From Paraburkholderia sp. D15 (GTDB lineage: Bacteria > Pseudomonadota > Gammaproteobacteria > Burkholderiales > Burkholderiaceae), in NCBI RefSeq assembly GCF_029910215.1, contig NZ_CP110396.1, positions 2,480,001 to 2,544,000 of the forward strand: 64,000 nt of DNA. Reading direction: 5' to 3'. Positions 43,533 to 53,965 of the stretch are shown here, in pieces. Position 1 is the stretch's first letter; the number at the start of each line of letters is the position of its first letter. The notes under the pieces are model-generated. The model was not told where the DNA came from. It saw only the letters and a list, made by a program, of their open reading frames with translations, and searched no databases. Made by a program: the position numbers and the translations under genes.

Positions 43533-43611
43533 CGGTTCTTTTTGAACAAGCTCTTTCGTGGTACCCCGACTGCGAAAGAATTACATGCCGGCGCCAAGCC
43601 GGCATTTTTTT
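43533..43611 (+). ncRNA. Candidate small RNA with three stem-loops
   Basis: About 79 nt with three successive hairpins: GTTC/GAAC (43535-43547), a perfect 7-bp stem TCTTTCG/CGAAAGA (43552-43579, 14-base loop), and a perfect 8-bp stem ATGCCGGC/GCCGGCAT (43585-43605) followed by seven T, a classic rho-independent terminator. No plus-strand gene ends before it, so the terminator needs another transcript to stop. It may be a free sRNA or an attenuating leader of the chemoreceptor gene 230 bp on. No sRNA family recognised. Confidence 0.45.
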
Positions 43612-43843
43612 GCCCAAAGCACGCTAAAGCCCGGTAGACAGACCTTTCTACCAGTCAACGCGCATCTTCGCACGTTTCCTTCGATTCCCCTACGATCCCT
43701 TTTTAATCCCTTGCAAAGTGGAAAATATGGAAATCCTCCACTTAAGATGCGCCGTATAACGCCGTTAAGCAGGTCACCAGGCGGATGAATAGCGGGTGAA
43801 TGAGCAGTTCGATGCGGCGGCTAAAGGGACAAAGGGGATTTAC

Positions 43844-45466
43844 ATGCAGGATTTTTTCCAGACTATCCGGTTCAAGATTTTGCTGGCGATGGGGGGCTGT
43901 CTGGTCCTCATGGCCGCGATCAGCATTTTTAGCGTTTCCGCGATTTCGCAACTGAAGTCGAACGTGAGCGATTCGTACAACGGCGTGACGGTGCCGATTC
44001 TCGACCTGACGAAGTTCCAGGCCGCCCAGTTGCGCATCCGGCTGAAGCTGCGGCGCATCCAGGTGTTCCGTGACGCCGCGACCACGCAGCAAGCGGTCGA
44101 CGGCATTCGCGCCGACGTGGAAACGATGACCGCTGCGTGGTCCGATTACTATCCGGCCCGCATCAGCGCCGCCGACGAGCGCGCGGTGGCCGACAGGATC
44201 AACGGTGGCCTGCCGCAACTGAAGGATCTGACCGACCAGGCCGTCGGTCTGCTGTCCGCTGGTAATTACGATGGCGCGGTCAAACCGGTCAACGATCAGG
44301 CGGCGCTGTCGGACACCTTGCTCGCGTCGGTTGGCGAGGACATCAAGATCAACAACACCCAGGCGCAGCAGTTCAATACCGATAGCGAGTCGACCGCGAA
44401 GAGCGCGTTGATGATCGCGATCGCGCTGGTGGTGGCCGGCGTCGCGGTAGTGGCGGGCACCTCGCTTTATCTGCTGCGCGCGATCGGCGGCCCGCTGAAT
44501 CGTGCGATCGGCGTGGCCAACGAAATCGCGGCCGGCAATCTGGACAACCGCATCGTGCTGGACGTGAAGGGCGAGTTCGGGCAACTGCTGCAAGCGCTCG
44601 GCACGATGGACCGGCAGATCACGCAGACGGTGCGCGGCATTCAGGCATCGACGGAATCGGTGACGGTGGCGTCGCGCGAGATCGCCGCGGGCAATCTGGA
44701 TCTGTCGGCGCGTACCGAGGAGCAGGCCGCCTCGCTGGAGGAAACCGCCGCGAGCATGACGGAGCTGACCGAGACCGTGCGGCAGAACGCCGACAACGCG
44801 CGTCAGGCGAGCGGCCTCGCGACCAGCGCGACCGGTCTTGCCGATACCGGCGACGACGCGGTGCGCGCGATGGTCGGCACCATCGAACAGATCAGCGGCA
44901 GTTCGAGCAAGATTTCGGAGATCACCGGCGTGATCGAGGGGATCGCGTTCCAGACCAACATCCTCGCGCTGAACGCGGCGGTGGAAGCGGCGCGCGCGGG
45001 CGAGCAGGGACGCGGTTTCGCGGTGGTGGCGAGCGAAGTGCGCAGCCTCGCGCAGCGCTCGGCGTCGGCGGCGAAGGAGATCAAGGAGTTGATCACGTCG
45101 TCGGTGGCGATCATCGACGGCGGCTCGCGGCAGGCGGCCGGCGTCGGCGAGACGATGGGGCAGGTGAAGCAGGCGATCAAGCGCGTGTCGGATATCGTCA
45201 ACGAGATCGCGGCGGCGTCCGAGGAACAGAGCCGCGGCATCGAACAGGTCAATCAGGCCGTCTCGCAGATGGACGAAGTCACGCAGCAGAACGCCGCGCT
45301 CGTCGAGCAGGCGGCGGCCGCCGCGCAGTCGCTGGAAGAACAGGCGGGCAATCTGAAGCAGGCGACCTCGGTGTTCAGGCTGCGCAACGGCGGGGCGCAC
45401 GCGTCGTCGGCGGGATGGGCGGCGGACCACCGGCATGCGCCGGGCACGCTGGAAATGGCGGGTTGA
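43844..45466 (+). CDS. Methyl-accepting chemotaxis protein
   Basis: 540 residues from the ATG at 43844 behind AAAGGGG. Membrane helix 1 ([20 protein letters not shown]), a four-helix-bundle periplasmic sensor (about 35-190), helix 2 ([20 protein letters not shown]), a HAMP domain and the signalling helices with the conserved tip [20 protein letters not shown]. Tsr/Tar-like layout; ends without the CheR-docking pentapeptide. Ligand unknown. No other chemotaxis gene in the window. Confidence 0.95.
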   Translation: MQDFFQTIRFKILLAMGGCLVLMAAISIFSVSAISQLKSNVSDSYNGVTVPILDLTKFQAAQLRIRLKLRRIQVFRDAATTQQAVDGIRADVETMTAAWSDYYPARISAADERAVADRINGGLPQLKDLTDQAVGLLSAGNYDGAVKPVNDQAALSDTLLASVGEDIKINNTQAQQFNTDSESTAKSALMIAIALVVAGVAVVAGTSLYLLRAIGGPLNRAIGVANEIAAGNLDNRIVLDVKGEFGQLLQALGTMDRQITQTVRGIQASTESVTVASREIAAGNLDLSARTEEQAASLEETAASMTELTETVRQNADNARQASGLATSATGLADTGDDAVRAMVGTIEQISGSSSKISEITGVIEGIAFQTNILALNAAVEAARAGEQGRGFAVVASEVRSLAQRSASAAKEIKELITSSVAIIDGGSRQAAGVGETMGQVKQAIKRVSDIVNEIAAASEEQSRGIEQVNQAVSQMDEVTQQNAALVEQAAAAAQSLEEQAGNLKQATSVFRLRNGGAHASSAGWAADHRHAPGTLEMAG

Positions 45467-45513
45467 AGCAGTGGACTAGAGCAGTAGGTTGACGAAGTGA
45501 CTTGAGGCGGCGG

Positions 45514-45544
45514 GTCGAAGCAGTAGTCGGGCCGCCGCTTCGAC
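45514..45544. terminator. Hairpin between convergent chemoreceptor and GFA genes
   Basis: GTCGAAGC pairs perfectly with GCTTCGAC around a 15-base loop; an overlapping GGCGGC/GCCGCC stem is an alternative. No U-run, so terminator function is uncertain. Confidence 0.35.
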
Positions 45545-45579
45545 TTGATGCGTGAAGCCTCGGGCGCGTTCAACGCGAG

Positions 45580-46008
45580 TCAGAGCGCCGCGGTGGGTCC
45601 GTCCCATCCATCGAGATACTTGGGCAACGCGTCCTGCACGTCGAGTAGCCGGTGCCGATAGAACAGATGCATGGTCGGCTTCAAGGCGTCGGGCAACTCA
45701 CCGCCGCAAGCTCGCGCGACCAGACTGTTCGGAAGTACCCGCATGCCGAGCCGGTTCGTGCCGAACATCGTTTCGCCGCAGACGGTGCAGAAGTGGCGCG
45801 TCAACCGTTTGGCCGGATGCTTGAAAGCCGATACGCTGCCGCGCGAGATCGTCACCTGATCGGCTGCCCACGCGGTAGCGGACCACACCGACGTGCCATA
45901 GAAATCGCGGCACGAACGGCAGTGGCAGTTCGCTCTCGCGGCGGGCGCGCCGCGCATGCTCAATTCGACCGTGCCGCACAGGCATTGCAACGTGTTGGGT
46001 ACGCTCAT
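45580..46008 (-). CDS. GFA-family zinc protein (glutathione-dependent formaldehyde-activating type)
   Basis: 142 residues from the ATG at 46008. The GFA/CENP-V zinc ligands are present: CLCGTVEL, NCHCRSCRDFYG and HFCTVCGETMFGTN. The family binds zinc and includes the glutathione-formaldehyde spontaneous-reaction enzyme Gfa, but most members have no shown activity. Monocistronic. No formaldehyde-oxidation genes nearby, so a role in formaldehyde is not supported by context. Confidence 0.88.
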   Translation of the reverse strand: MSVPNTLQCLCGTVELSMRGAPAARANCHCRSCRDFYGTSVWSATAWAADQVTISRGSVSAFKHPAKRLTRHFCTVCGETMFGTNRLGMRVLPNSLVARACGGELPDALKPTMHLFYRHRLLDVQDALPKYLDGWDGPTAAL

Positions 46009-47052
46009 CGTGTCTCCGGGTTGTGCGTCGGCAGTATAGCGGCGCGTGCTTGCCGCGTTCACGCGTGCAGCATTGAATGAAACCGGACACGCCGCGGTCT
46101 TGCTCGGGTTTTCACTATCCCGCCTCACGTAGAAATCGCTGTTTTCTCCGGGCCATGTGCGCATCACGAATGCGTTCGCGATAGGCGCTCACTCTCCGAA
46201 GACGCGCGGCCTGCCTCGCGATTCGCGCGACGGCCCCGATCGCAATCGTCCCGCCTTCATCGCGAAAAATTTTTTTGCGCCACGCGCCACGCTCGCGAAC
46301 CCACCCGGCACCCACGCCGATTCATTCAGCCCCCGTCAATCGCGCAGTGCGGGCCACCGCACACAACCGCGCAACGCGTAACCGTTTGCGTCACGGCCTT
46401 CAGGCAACCCCCGCATCCCGCGTCGTCTCAACTTTGCGACAAACCGGTCCGCACCGGGTAAAAGCTGCTCTGCCGGGTCCAGAGCACGCAGATTTGACCG
46501 GAACATTCGTCAAACCATTGCCAGTCAATGCGCACGCTAATTCTTGCTGGCTTCGGCCATGCACCGCGCATCATTCAAACGCACGTCCCGCCCCGCCAAA
46601 CGATGTCTCATTTTCGAGGCATCGCTCGTTTCGCCGCTGCTCCCACCCTCGCCAAAAAATCCCCGGGCCTTACCCGGCAAGGCTTTGCGCCCACATGGCA
46701 CAGCCGTTGCAATAAGTCGATCACACAGCAGAACAGCGCTGCGGCCGGCGGGATTCAAACAGGCACAGAGAGTCGACCCACCGGCAGCAGCAAAGTCTTC
46801 GTAAGTCGCGTTCGGGGAATTCAACGCGTTTTACGAGGTGCGGCGGGGCCAACGAACAACGGATGTCAATGAACAACGAAGCGAGCGTTCGATACGCGTT
46901 ATCGGCCACTCGCGATCGTGACGACGTAAAGCGCTGACCCCGCCACTTTTTTCCGTTCGATGAACGGACCTGAACGCCGCTTCGGCGAGCCTGATTTCAG
47001 GCCGCCGCGGGGGCACCAACCGCAGTCAACTTTCACTCTTACGGGGGTTAGC
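46009..47052. other. 1-kb intergenic region upstream of the tad operon
   Basis: No convincing gene: several open frames of 60 to 146 codons (for example 46275-46715 plus and 46537-46824 minus) overlap one another and lack protein-like sequence. It holds the sigma-54 promoter at 46696, room for an upstream activator site, and a leader of about 330 nt before flp with small hairpins such as TCCGTTC-gat-GAACGGA. Confidence 0.6.
46696..46711 (+). promoter_or_regulatory. Sigma-54 (RpoN) promoter of the tad operon
   Basis: TGGCACAGCCGTTGCA matches the -24/-12 consensus TGGCAC-N5-TTGCA at every fixed position, with the required 10-base gap between GG and GC. Transcription would start near 46723, giving about 330 nt of leader before flp. 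An enhancer-binding activator is needed; none is encoded in the window. Confidence 0.8.
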
Positions 47053-47238
47053 ATGAAGAGCACGATCCAGCAATTTCTGCGCGACGAAGACGGTGTGGCA
47101 GCGATCGAATACGGCCTGCTGGCCGGCTTGATTGCCGTGGCGATCATCGCCGCCACCAAACTGATCGGCACCAATCTGAAAACGGTGTTCGGTTACGTGT
47201 CGACCTCGCTCGCCGGCGTGGCCAACCCGGCCGCGTAA
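47053..47238 (+). CDS. flp: Flp-type IVb pilin
   Basis: 61 residues. A short basic leader (MKSTIQQFLRDEDG) ends in the glycine at which prepilin peptidase cuts; the mature protein starts VAAIEYGLLAGLIAVAIIAA with Glu at +5 and Tyr at +6, the Flp signature. Major subunit of the tad pilus, used in adhesion and biofilm formation. First gene behind the sigma-54 promoter, ATG behind GGGGG. Confidence 0.95.
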   Translation: MKSTIQQFLRDEDGVAAIEYGLLAGLIAVAIIAATKLIGTNLKTVFGYVSTSLAGVANPAA

Positions 47239-47423
47239 GTCAAGCCTCGGCGTCGAGCCACCGCGCGCGGCGCCCGGCCGATCGCCCACCCTGTCCCGAT
47301 GGTCCTTCGTGACAGGGTAGCGACGGCCCCGCGCCGGGCCCGGCAGGACTCACGCGAAACACGCGAAACTCGGACACGACTCCACCAGAGAAGGGCAACT
47401 CGATCCTTGCGACGGAGCTGGCG

Positions 47424-47969
47424 ATGAATGGCGTTCCTTTTCCAGTTGGACCCTGCGTGATCGCGCTGGCGCTGCTGGCGGCAGTGTGGGATCTGCAAAC
47501 CCGCCGGATTCCTAACTGGCTGGTGGCAACAGGATTACTCGTGGCGATTCCGGTGCAGTGGTACACGCACGCCCCGCACGGCGGAATCGACGCGTTGACG
47601 ATGTGGCTCGGCGGCCTGCTGACGGGCGGTGCGATCTTCCTGCCCGGCTACGTCATGCGCCTGATGGGCGCGGGCGACGTCAAGCTGATGGCGGCGATCG
47701 GCGCCTTCTGCGGCGCTTACGGCGCGTTCGAAATCGGTCTGGCGACCTGTGTGCTCGGCGCGCTCGCGTCGATCGTGATTTTGCTGAAACGGCGTCGGAT
47801 GCGCGCCGGCCTGAACCAGATGGCGGCCCTGCTGGCCGACTGCGCGGCGTCCGGAGACGGCGCTACGCCGCGCACCGGCAACGCCGCGAGCAACAGCGCG
47901 GTCGGGACCATGCCGTACGGCGTGGCCATTGCAGTAGGCAGCGCGCTCGTGTTGTTCGCCAGCGTGTGA
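47424..47969 (+). CDS. cpaA: Prepilin peptidase TadV/CpaA
   Basis: 181 residues, several membrane helices. The aspartyl-protease pair of A24 peptidases is present: AVWDLQTRRIPNWL and MGAGDVKLMAAIGAF. This is the short CpaA/TadV form without the methyltransferase domain of PilD. It processes Flp and the TadE/TadF pseudopilins. Second gene of the operon, 185 bp behind flp. Confidence 0.92.
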   Translation: MNGVPFPVGPCVIALALLAAVWDLQTRRIPNWLVATGLLVAIPVQWYTHAPHGGIDALTMWLGGLLTGGAIFLPGYVMRLMGAGDVKLMAAIGAFCGAYGAFEIGLATCVLGALASIVILLKRRRMRAGLNQMAALLADCAASGDGATPRTGNAASNSAVGTMPYGVAIAVGSALVLFASV

Positions 47970-48005
47970 CGCGTGCCGGGTGGGTCAATCAATCGGGGGT
48001 TGAAA

Positions 48006-48845
48006 ATGAAAAACGCGCGCGCTGTAACGATGCTGCTGATCGCGACGCTGGCCGGCCTCGCCGCCGTGGTGTTCGCGTCGCGCTGGATGGTCACGCAGTC
48101 GTCGAACGCCACCATCAAGGTCGTGGTGGCCGCCACCGACATCAGTCTCGGCCAGCGGGTCGGCCCGGACTATCTGAAGCTCGCCGACTGGCCGTCGGAC
48201 AGCGTGCCGCCCGGCGCGTACACCGACATCCAGAAGCTCGACGGCCGCGTGCTGAAGGAAAGTCTGCTGCACGGCGAGCCGGTGCTCGACACGAAGCTCA
48301 CGCCGATCGGGACGCTCGGCGGCCTCTCGGCCGTGATCGGCGAAGGCAAGCGCGCGATCACGGTACGCGTGAACGACGTGATCGGCGTGGCGGGTTTCGC
48401 GTTGCCCGGCAACTACGTCGACATCATCGTGAATACGCAGAAGGATGGCAGCGCGCCGGGCACGCAGCACGACCAGAACATCTCGAAGATCGTGCTCGAA
48501 AAAATTCTCGTCCTCGCGGTCGCGCAGCAGGTGGGCCGCGATGAAACCACGCCGAAGGTGGTCGACGCCGTGACGCTCGAAGTGTCGCCGGAACAGGCCG
48601 AGAAGATCGACCTTGCGCGCAGCATCGGCACGCTCTCGCTGGTGTTGCGCAACCAGATCGATCCGCAGGCGATCGACACCGCCGGCGCGACCAAATCCTC
48701 GCTGCTGAAGACGCCGGTCGTGCCGGTCGCGCTGCCGGCGTCCGAGGCGAAGCCGGTGCGCATCGTGCGCAAGGTGGCGGTGCGCGCGCCGGGCAACTGC
48801 GTGCGGGTGCTCGACGGCGCCGACGCGAGACAGGAATGTTTTTGA
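48006..48845 (+). CDS. cpaB: Flp pilus assembly protein CpaB/RcpC
   Basis: 279 residues from the ATG at 48006 behind GGGGG. One N-terminal membrane helix (MLLIATLAGLAAVVFASRWM), then an SAF/antifreeze-like domain (VVAATDISLGQRVGPDYLKL) and the RcpC region (RAITVRVNDVIGVAGFALPG). Periplasmic protein that works with the secretin RcpA at the outer membrane. Confidence 0.92.
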   Translation: MKNARAVTMLLIATLAGLAAVVFASRWMVTQSSNATIKVVVAATDISLGQRVGPDYLKLADWPSDSVPPGAYTDIQKLDGRVLKESLLHGEPVLDTKLTPIGTLGGLSAVIGEGKRAITVRVNDVIGVAGFALPGNYVDIIVNTQKDGSAPGTQHDQNISKIVLEKILVLAVAQQVGRDETTPKVVDAVTLEVSPEQAEKIDLARSIGTLSLVLRNQIDPQAIDTAGATKSSLLKTPVVPVALPASEAKPVRIVRKVAVRAPGNCVRVLDGADARQECF

Positions 48846-49013
48846 GGGGTAGTCGTAGCTCGCGGCCGCGAGCGTGGAGACGACCCGACGCGCAACCAGG
48901 CGTATCCGGTCTCACGCGAAACACGCGGCTGAACGCGACCGGTTCTGACCAGCCGGCACGAAGAATAAGCAGCAGTAAGCGGCAATAAAGCGGCACCAAT
49001 ACGGGGGTAGGAC

Positions 49014-50867
49014 ATGAACGCCAGAACGACACCGCGCGCTTGCGCGCAGCAGGATCCGCTCGGCCCGCGCTCGCCGCGCGGCCGGACCCGGATCGCCGAA
49101 GCCTGCACCAGCGTGCTGCTCGGTCTCTCTCTCGCGATGCTGCCGGCGGTTCAGGCCGCCGCGCAAACCGCTTCCGCCGATGTGCCCGGTCTGCCCGCCA
49201 CGCCGGTCACGGTGGCCTCGAACGGCACCGTGCATCTGACCATCGCCGCGAGCGGCATGGGCGGCATGTCCGGTGGCGGGGCGGGCGGCGCGCAGTCCGC
49301 GAGCCGCGGCCCGAACTGCAGCGGCCCGATCGCCGAACACACGTCGGTGACGGTGCCGGTCGGCAAATCGACGATGGTCGACGTGCGCGAACCGGTGCGC
49401 TCGCGCACCGTCGGCAATCCGTCGATCGTGCAGGCCATGCTGGTGTCGCCGCAAACGCTCTATCTGCTCGGCTCCGATGTCGGCACCACCAACATGATCG
49501 TGCAGGGCCGCAGCGGCTCGTGCACGATCATCGACGTGAGCGTCGGCGCGGACCCGGCCGGTCTGCAACACATGCTCGCCACGCTGATGCCCGACGAAAC
49601 CGGCATTCAGGTGAAAGCCGCCGCCGACACGCTGGTGCTGACCGGCACCGTCACCGACGCGGTGAAGGCCGAACGCGTGCTCGAACTGGCGCGTGCGTTC
49701 GTGGCGCGTCCGGCCAGCGCCTTGCAGGGCGGCGCGCCGCTCGGCAGCAGCGGCCCGTTGCCGCTGGGCGCCGCGCCGCGCGCGCTCGCGGCGCCGGCCC
49801 CCGCGCCGTCGCTGGGCGGCGCGAGCGGCGAGCGCATCATCAACATGATGCAGGTGGCCGCGCCGCAGCAGGTCATGCTCGAAGTGAAGGTCGCCGAAGT
49901 ATCGAAGACGCTGATCGATCAGCTCGGCGTGCAGGCCAATCTGAACGGCGGCATCGGCAGCTGGAGCTTCGGTCTGCTGGCGAATTTCCTGTCCGGCGGG
50001 CTCGGCGCGCTGACGGCGTCGAAGGCGAACAACTCGCCGCTCGGCCTGTCCGTCGATGCGCAGAAAACCGATCAGCTCGTGAAGATTCTCGCCGAACCGA
50101 ACCTGATGGCGATCAGCGGCCAGGAAGCGAGTTTCCTCGCGGGCGGCAAGGTCTACATTCCGGTGCCGCAAAGCAACGGCGCGGGCGGCACGACAATCGT
50201 GCTGCAGGAAGAACAGTACGGCGTGGGCCTGACCTTCACGCCGACCGTGCTCGAAGGCGGCCGCATCAACCTGAAGGTCGCGCCGGAAGTGTCGGAGCTG
50301 TCGTCGACCGGCGTGGTCGTGAGCGCCGGCAATTCGAATACGACGTCGATCCTGCCGCTGATCACCACGCGGCGCGCGTCGACCACGTTGCAGGTGTACG
50401 ACGGCCAGAGCTTCGCGATCGGCGGTCTGATGAAGAGCAACGTGACCGGCACGTTGAAGGGCTTGCCCGGCGTCGGCGAATTGCCGGTGCTCGGCGCGCT
50501 GTTCCGCAGCACCAACTACGAACAGGACAAGACGGAACTGGTGTTCGTGGTGACGCCGCGTCTCGCCAAGCCGCTGCCGCAGCACTATCCGCTGCCGACC
50601 GATCACTTCGGCGATGCGGGCGAGGCGAACGTGTACCTGACCGGCCATATGGAAGGCACGAAGCGCGGCGCATCGGCAGCGGACGGCGCGAGCCCGGCCG
50701 CACCGATGACGCCCGCCACGCCGGCGGACCCGGCAGCACCCGCAGCCCCGCTCACGGCGCCCGCGCAAACGCCCACCCCGTCGCCAACGCCTGCGCGCGC
50801 CGCGGCCGCCGACGTCGCGGTGCTGCCGCCCTCGCCGGACACCCACGACGCCCCTGCCGTCCATTGA
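49014..50867 (+). CDS. rcpA: Flp pilus secretin RcpA/CpaC
   Basis: 617 residues. Signal peptide near residue 45 (LGLSLAMLPAVQAAAQ), BON/N0-like periplasmic domains (TVPVGKSTMVDVREPVRSRT, then VKAAADTLVLTGTVTDAVKA) and the type II/III secretin domain (VMLEVKVAEVSKTLIDQLGV, then VYDGQSFAIGGLMKSNVTG). The last 70 residues are a Pro/Ala-rich tail beyond the secretin domain, longer than usual. Forms the outer-membrane pore for the pilus. Confidence 0.94.
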   Translation: MNARTTPRACAQQDPLGPRSPRGRTRIAEACTSVLLGLSLAMLPAVQAAAQTASADVPGLPATPVTVASNGTVHLTIAASGMGGMSGGGAGGAQSASRGPNCSGPIAEHTSVTVPVGKSTMVDVREPVRSRTVGNPSIVQAMLVSPQTLYLLGSDVGTTNMIVQGRSGSCTIIDVSVGADPAGLQHMLATLMPDETGIQVKAAADTLVLTGTVTDAVKAERVLELARAFVARPASALQGGAPLGSSGPLPLGAAPRALAAPAPAPSLGGASGERIINMMQVAAPQQVMLEVKVAEVSKTLIDQLGVQANLNGGIGSWSFGLLANFLSGGLGALTASKANNSPLGLSVDAQKTDQLVKILAEPNLMAISGQEASFLAGGKVYIPVPQSNGAGGTTIVLQEEQYGVGLTFTPTVLEGGRINLKVAPEVSELSSTGVVVSAGNSNTTSILPLITTRRASTTLQVYDGQSFAIGGLMKSNVTGTLKGLPGVGELPVLGALFRSTNYEQDKTELVFVVTPRLAKPLPQHYPLPTDHFGDAGEANVYLTGHMEGTKRGASAADGASPAAPMTPATPADPAAPAAPLTAPAQTPTPSPTPARAAAADVAVLPPSPDTHDAPAVH

Positions 50868-50890
50868 TGCGCGATCCACAGGAGACCGAC

Positions 50891-51184
50891 ATGACATCCC
50901 TACACACCCTGATCCGCATCGCGCTCGCCGCCGGCTTGTGCGGCGCGCTCGCCGGCTGCCTGAGCTCGACGCCGCACTGGGACGAAACCTTCGGCGACTC
51001 GGTCCGGCAACTCCGGGCGATGCAAACCCTCAACCCGCAAGGCTCGGCGAACACCGATCCGGTGGCGGGCATCGACGGCACGGCGGCTACGGCGGCGCAG
51101 AAGAGCTACGCCAAATCGTTCACGGCGCCGGTGCCGCCGGTCAACGGCTTCACGATCGGCATCGGCTCGTCGAGCAGCTACTGA
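50891..51184 (+). CDS. Small tad-locus lipoprotein
   Basis: 97 residues with a lipobox (ALAAGLCGALAGC, Cys near 23). The sequence after it (WDETFGDSVRQLRAMQTLNP) lacks a clear family. Its place between the secretin and tadZ genes is where CpaD/pilotin-type lipoproteins lie in tad loci, so it may help place or stabilise the secretin (inference). ATG behind GGAG. Confidence 0.8.
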   Translation: MTSLHTLIRIALAAGLCGALAGCLSSTPHWDETFGDSVRQLRAMQTLNPQGSANTDPVAGIDGTAATAAQKSYAKSFTAPVPPVNGFTIGIGSSSSY

Positions 51185-51263
51185 GCAGCGACTTAGCGGC
51201 GACATAGCAGCAGCTGAAGCATCAGCGCGAGACGGCCCGGCTTTACTACGGCGGAGATACACC

Positions 51264-52469
51264 ATGATCGACACCCTTCTGATTTCGTCCAGCGCCGAGC
51301 GCGCGCCGCGTATTGCCGCGCGTCTCGAAGCGCACGGCATGGCGTTCCGTTTGCGCACGCTGCATGGCACCGCGAAACAGTTGCGGGTGCACGCCGCCGC
51401 GATCCGCAGCGCCGATCTGCTGATCGTCGACGATGCGGACCTGAGCCCGCGCGATCTGAGCGGCGTCGAGGAAGCGCTATCGCATACGCCGAATCTGCAC
51501 TGCATGCTGGTGACGCCCGCGCCGTCCACCACGCTGCTGATGGCGGCGATGCGGGTCGGCGTGCGCCATGTGCTGTCCTGGCCGCTCGACGACGCCGAGT
51601 TCGCCGATGCGCTCGCCCACGTGTCGGCGAAGAAGCACGCGAACCAGCGCCGCGAAGGCCGGGTGGTGTCGTTCACGTCCTGCAAGGGCGGCAGCGGCAC
51701 CACGCTGATCGCCGTGAATCTCGCGTATGCGCTCGCCGCGCAGCGCGACAAACGCGTGCTGCTGATCGACCTGAACCAGCAGTTCGCCGATGCGAGCCTG
51801 CTGGTCGCCGACAAGACGCCGGCCGCGACGCTCGCGGATCTGTGCGCGAAGATCGAACGGCTCGACGCCGCGCTTTTCGAGGCCTGCGTGATGCATGTGC
51901 ATGCGAATCTCGACGTGCTGGCCGGCGCCGGCGATCCGGTGAAATCGGGCGAACTGCGTGCCGCGCATCTGGAGCGGATTCTCACGCTGGTGCGCGAGCA
52001 GTACGACGCGGTGTTGATCGACGTCGGCCAGAACATCAATCCGCTCGCGATTCACGCGCTCGATCACAGCGACGCGATCGGCATGGTGGTGCGTCAGAAC
52101 GTGCTGTATCTGCACGCCGGGCGCCGCATGCTCGATATTTTCCGCGAGCTGGGTTATCCGGCGAGCAAGCTGAAGCTGATCGTCAACCAGTACGACAAGC
52201 GTGCGCGCATCGATCTGCCGACGCTCGAGGAGAGCTTCGGCATGAAGGTCGCGCACCATCTGCCGCGCGACGATAAACAGGCCACCGAGGCGCTCAACCA
52301 CGGCGTGCCGCTCGTCACCGCCGCGAAGGGCGGCGCGCTCGCGCAAGGCATCGCGCAACTGGCGGATCAGCTGTGGCCGCCGTTGCCGGCCGGGCCGCGC
52401 AGGAGCGTGCTGGGCCGTCTGTTGCAAGGGCGGCCGAACGCGGCACCGCGCCTGAAGACCGGACACTGA
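51264..52469 (+). CDS. cpaE: TadZ/CpaE pilus localisation ATPase
   Basis: 401 residues: an N-terminal atypical receiver-like domain (about 1-125; [19 protein letters not shown]) and a MinD/ParA-type ATPase domain with a deviant Walker [21 protein letters not shown], and [20 protein letters not shown]. TadZ/CpaE sets the pole or site where the pilus machine is built. Confidence 0.92.
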   Translation: MIDTLLISSSAERAPRIAARLEAHGMAFRLRTLHGTAKQLRVHAAAIRSADLLIVDDADLSPRDLSGVEEALSHTPNLHCMLVTPAPSTTLLMAAMRVGVRHVLSWPLDDAEFADALAHVSAKKHANQRREGRVVSFTSCKGGSGTTLIAVNLAYALAAQRDKRVLLIDLNQQFADASLLVADKTPAATLADLCAKIERLDAALFEACVMHVHANLDVLAGAGDPVKSGELRAAHLERILTLVREQYDAVLIDVGQNINPLAIHALDHSDAIGMVVRQNVLYLHAGRRMLDIFRELGYPASKLKLIVNQYDKRARIDLPTLEESFGMKVAHHLPRDDKQATEALNHGVPLVTAAKGGALAQGIAQLADQLWPPLPAGPRRSVLGRLLQGRPNAAPRLKTGH

Positions 52470-52543
52470 GCGGCACACGGAGTACGAAATACGACTGCGC
52501 CGGCGCGATCGCACCGGCCTCGTCAAGGCAAGCGGAGAGCACC

Positions 52544-53935
52544 ATGTCACTACGCGAACAGTTGATGATGCAGCACGGCGGCATCCCGTTCGACGCCACC
52601 GGCAGCGCGGCGGCGGCCGGCGCCGCTGCTGGGCCCAGCAGCGAAAGTCTCGCGGCGCGGCGCGCGTATCAGGAACTGAAGATGAACATTCACCAGGCGA
52701 TCATCGACCGGGTGGAGCTGGACAAGTTGCAACGCCTGTCGCCGGAACAGATCAAGCGCGAACTCGCGCAACTGGTCGAGAAGATCGTCGACGAAGACAA
52801 GATCGCGCTGAACGAACTCGAACGCCGCCGGCTCGCGCAGGATGTGCACGACGAAATGGTCGGCCTCGGTCCGCTCGAACCGCTGCTCAACGATCCGACC
52901 ATCTCCGACATTCTGGTCAACACGTCGCAGCACGTGTACGTGGAACGGCGCGGGCGTCTCGAACACACCGACGTGACCTTCTACGACGACGCGCATCTGA
53001 TGAAGATCATCGAGCGCATCGTGTCGCGCGTTGGCCGCCGCATCGACGAAGCGACGCCGATGGTCGACGCGCGTCTGCCCGACGGCTCGCGCGTCAACGC
53101 GATCATTCCGCCCTCGGCGATCGACGGCCCGCTGGTGTCGATCCGCCGCTTTGCGGTGAATCCGCTCACGGTCGCCGACATGGTGAACAACCAGAGCTTC
53201 ACGCCCGCGATGGCGCAACTGCTGGAAGCGCTGATCAAGGCGAAGCTCAACGTGCTGATTTCGGGTGGCACGGGCAGCGGCAAGACCACCTTGCTCAATC
53301 TGCTGTCCGGCTTCATTCCCGGCGACGAACGCGTGGTGACGATCGAGGATGCCGCCGAACTGCAGATGCGTCAGCAACACGTGCTGCGGCTTGAAACGCG
53401 GCCGCCGAATATCGAAGGCAAGGGCGAGATTTCGCAGCGCTCGCTGGTGCGCAACGCGCTGCGGATGCGCCCCGACCGCATCGTGCTGGGCGAAGTGCGC
53501 GGCGCCGAAGCGCTCGACATGCTGCACGCGATGAACACCGGCCACGAAGGCTCGATGGCGACGCTGCACGCGAACACGCCGCGCGACGCGCTGACGCGAC
53601 TGGAGAACATGGTCGGCATGGCCGGCCTGACGATGCCGATCAAGGCGATCCGCCAGCAGATCGCCTCGGCGATCACGGTGGTGGTGCAGGCCTCGCGCCT
53701 GACCGACGGACGCCGCAAGCTGATGAGCATCCAGGAAGTGACCGGCATGGAAGGCGACATCATCAACATGCAGGAGATCTTCACCTTCAAACGGACCGGC
53801 GTGGACGAAAACGGCATGATCAAGGGCTATTTCGGCGCGACCGGCGTGCGGCCGATCTTCAGCGAACGGCTGGCGAGCTTCGGCATCGCGTTGCCCGATC
53901 AGATTTTCGATCCGGCTCGGCGCTACGAAGTCTGA
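52544..53935 (+). CDS. cpaF: Secretion/assembly ATPase TadA/CpaF
   Basis: 463 residues from the ATG at 52544. Type II/IV secretion ATPase: Walker [20 protein letters not shown], the Asp box region [18 protein letters not shown], Walker B/His box [20 protein letters not shown]. Drives Flp pilus extension (and probably retraction) with TadB/TadC. An in-frame upstream extension overlaps tadZ and is not the start. Confidence 0.96.
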   Translation: MSLREQLMMQHGGIPFDATGSAAAAGAAAGPSSESLAARRAYQELKMNIHQAIIDRVELDKLQRLSPEQIKRELAQLVEKIVDEDKIALNELERRRLAQDVHDEMVGLGPLEPLLNDPTISDILVNTSQHVYVERRGRLEHTDVTFYDDAHLMKIIERIVSRVGRRIDEATPMVDARLPDGSRVNAIIPPSAIDGPLVSIRRFAVNPLTVADMVNNQSFTPAMAQLLEALIKAKLNVLISGGTGSGKTTLLNLLSGFIPGDERVVTIEDAAELQMRQQHVLRLETRPPNIEGKGEISQRSLVRNALRMRPDRIVLGEVRGAEALDMLHAMNTGHEGSMATLHANTPRDALTRLENMVGMAGLTMPIKAIRQQIASAITVVVQASRLTDGRRKLMSIQEVTGMEGDIINMQEIFTFKRTGVDENGMIKGYFGATGVRPIFSERLASFGIALPDQIFDPARRYEV

Positions 53936-53965
53936 GCGACAGAAAACGGGCAAGGGGAACCTGAT

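Noticed and set aside
46275..46872. Open frames of 86 to 146 codons upstream of flp
   Set aside because: Several overlap on both strands and cover the sigma-54 promoter; none has a ribosome binding site or family signs.
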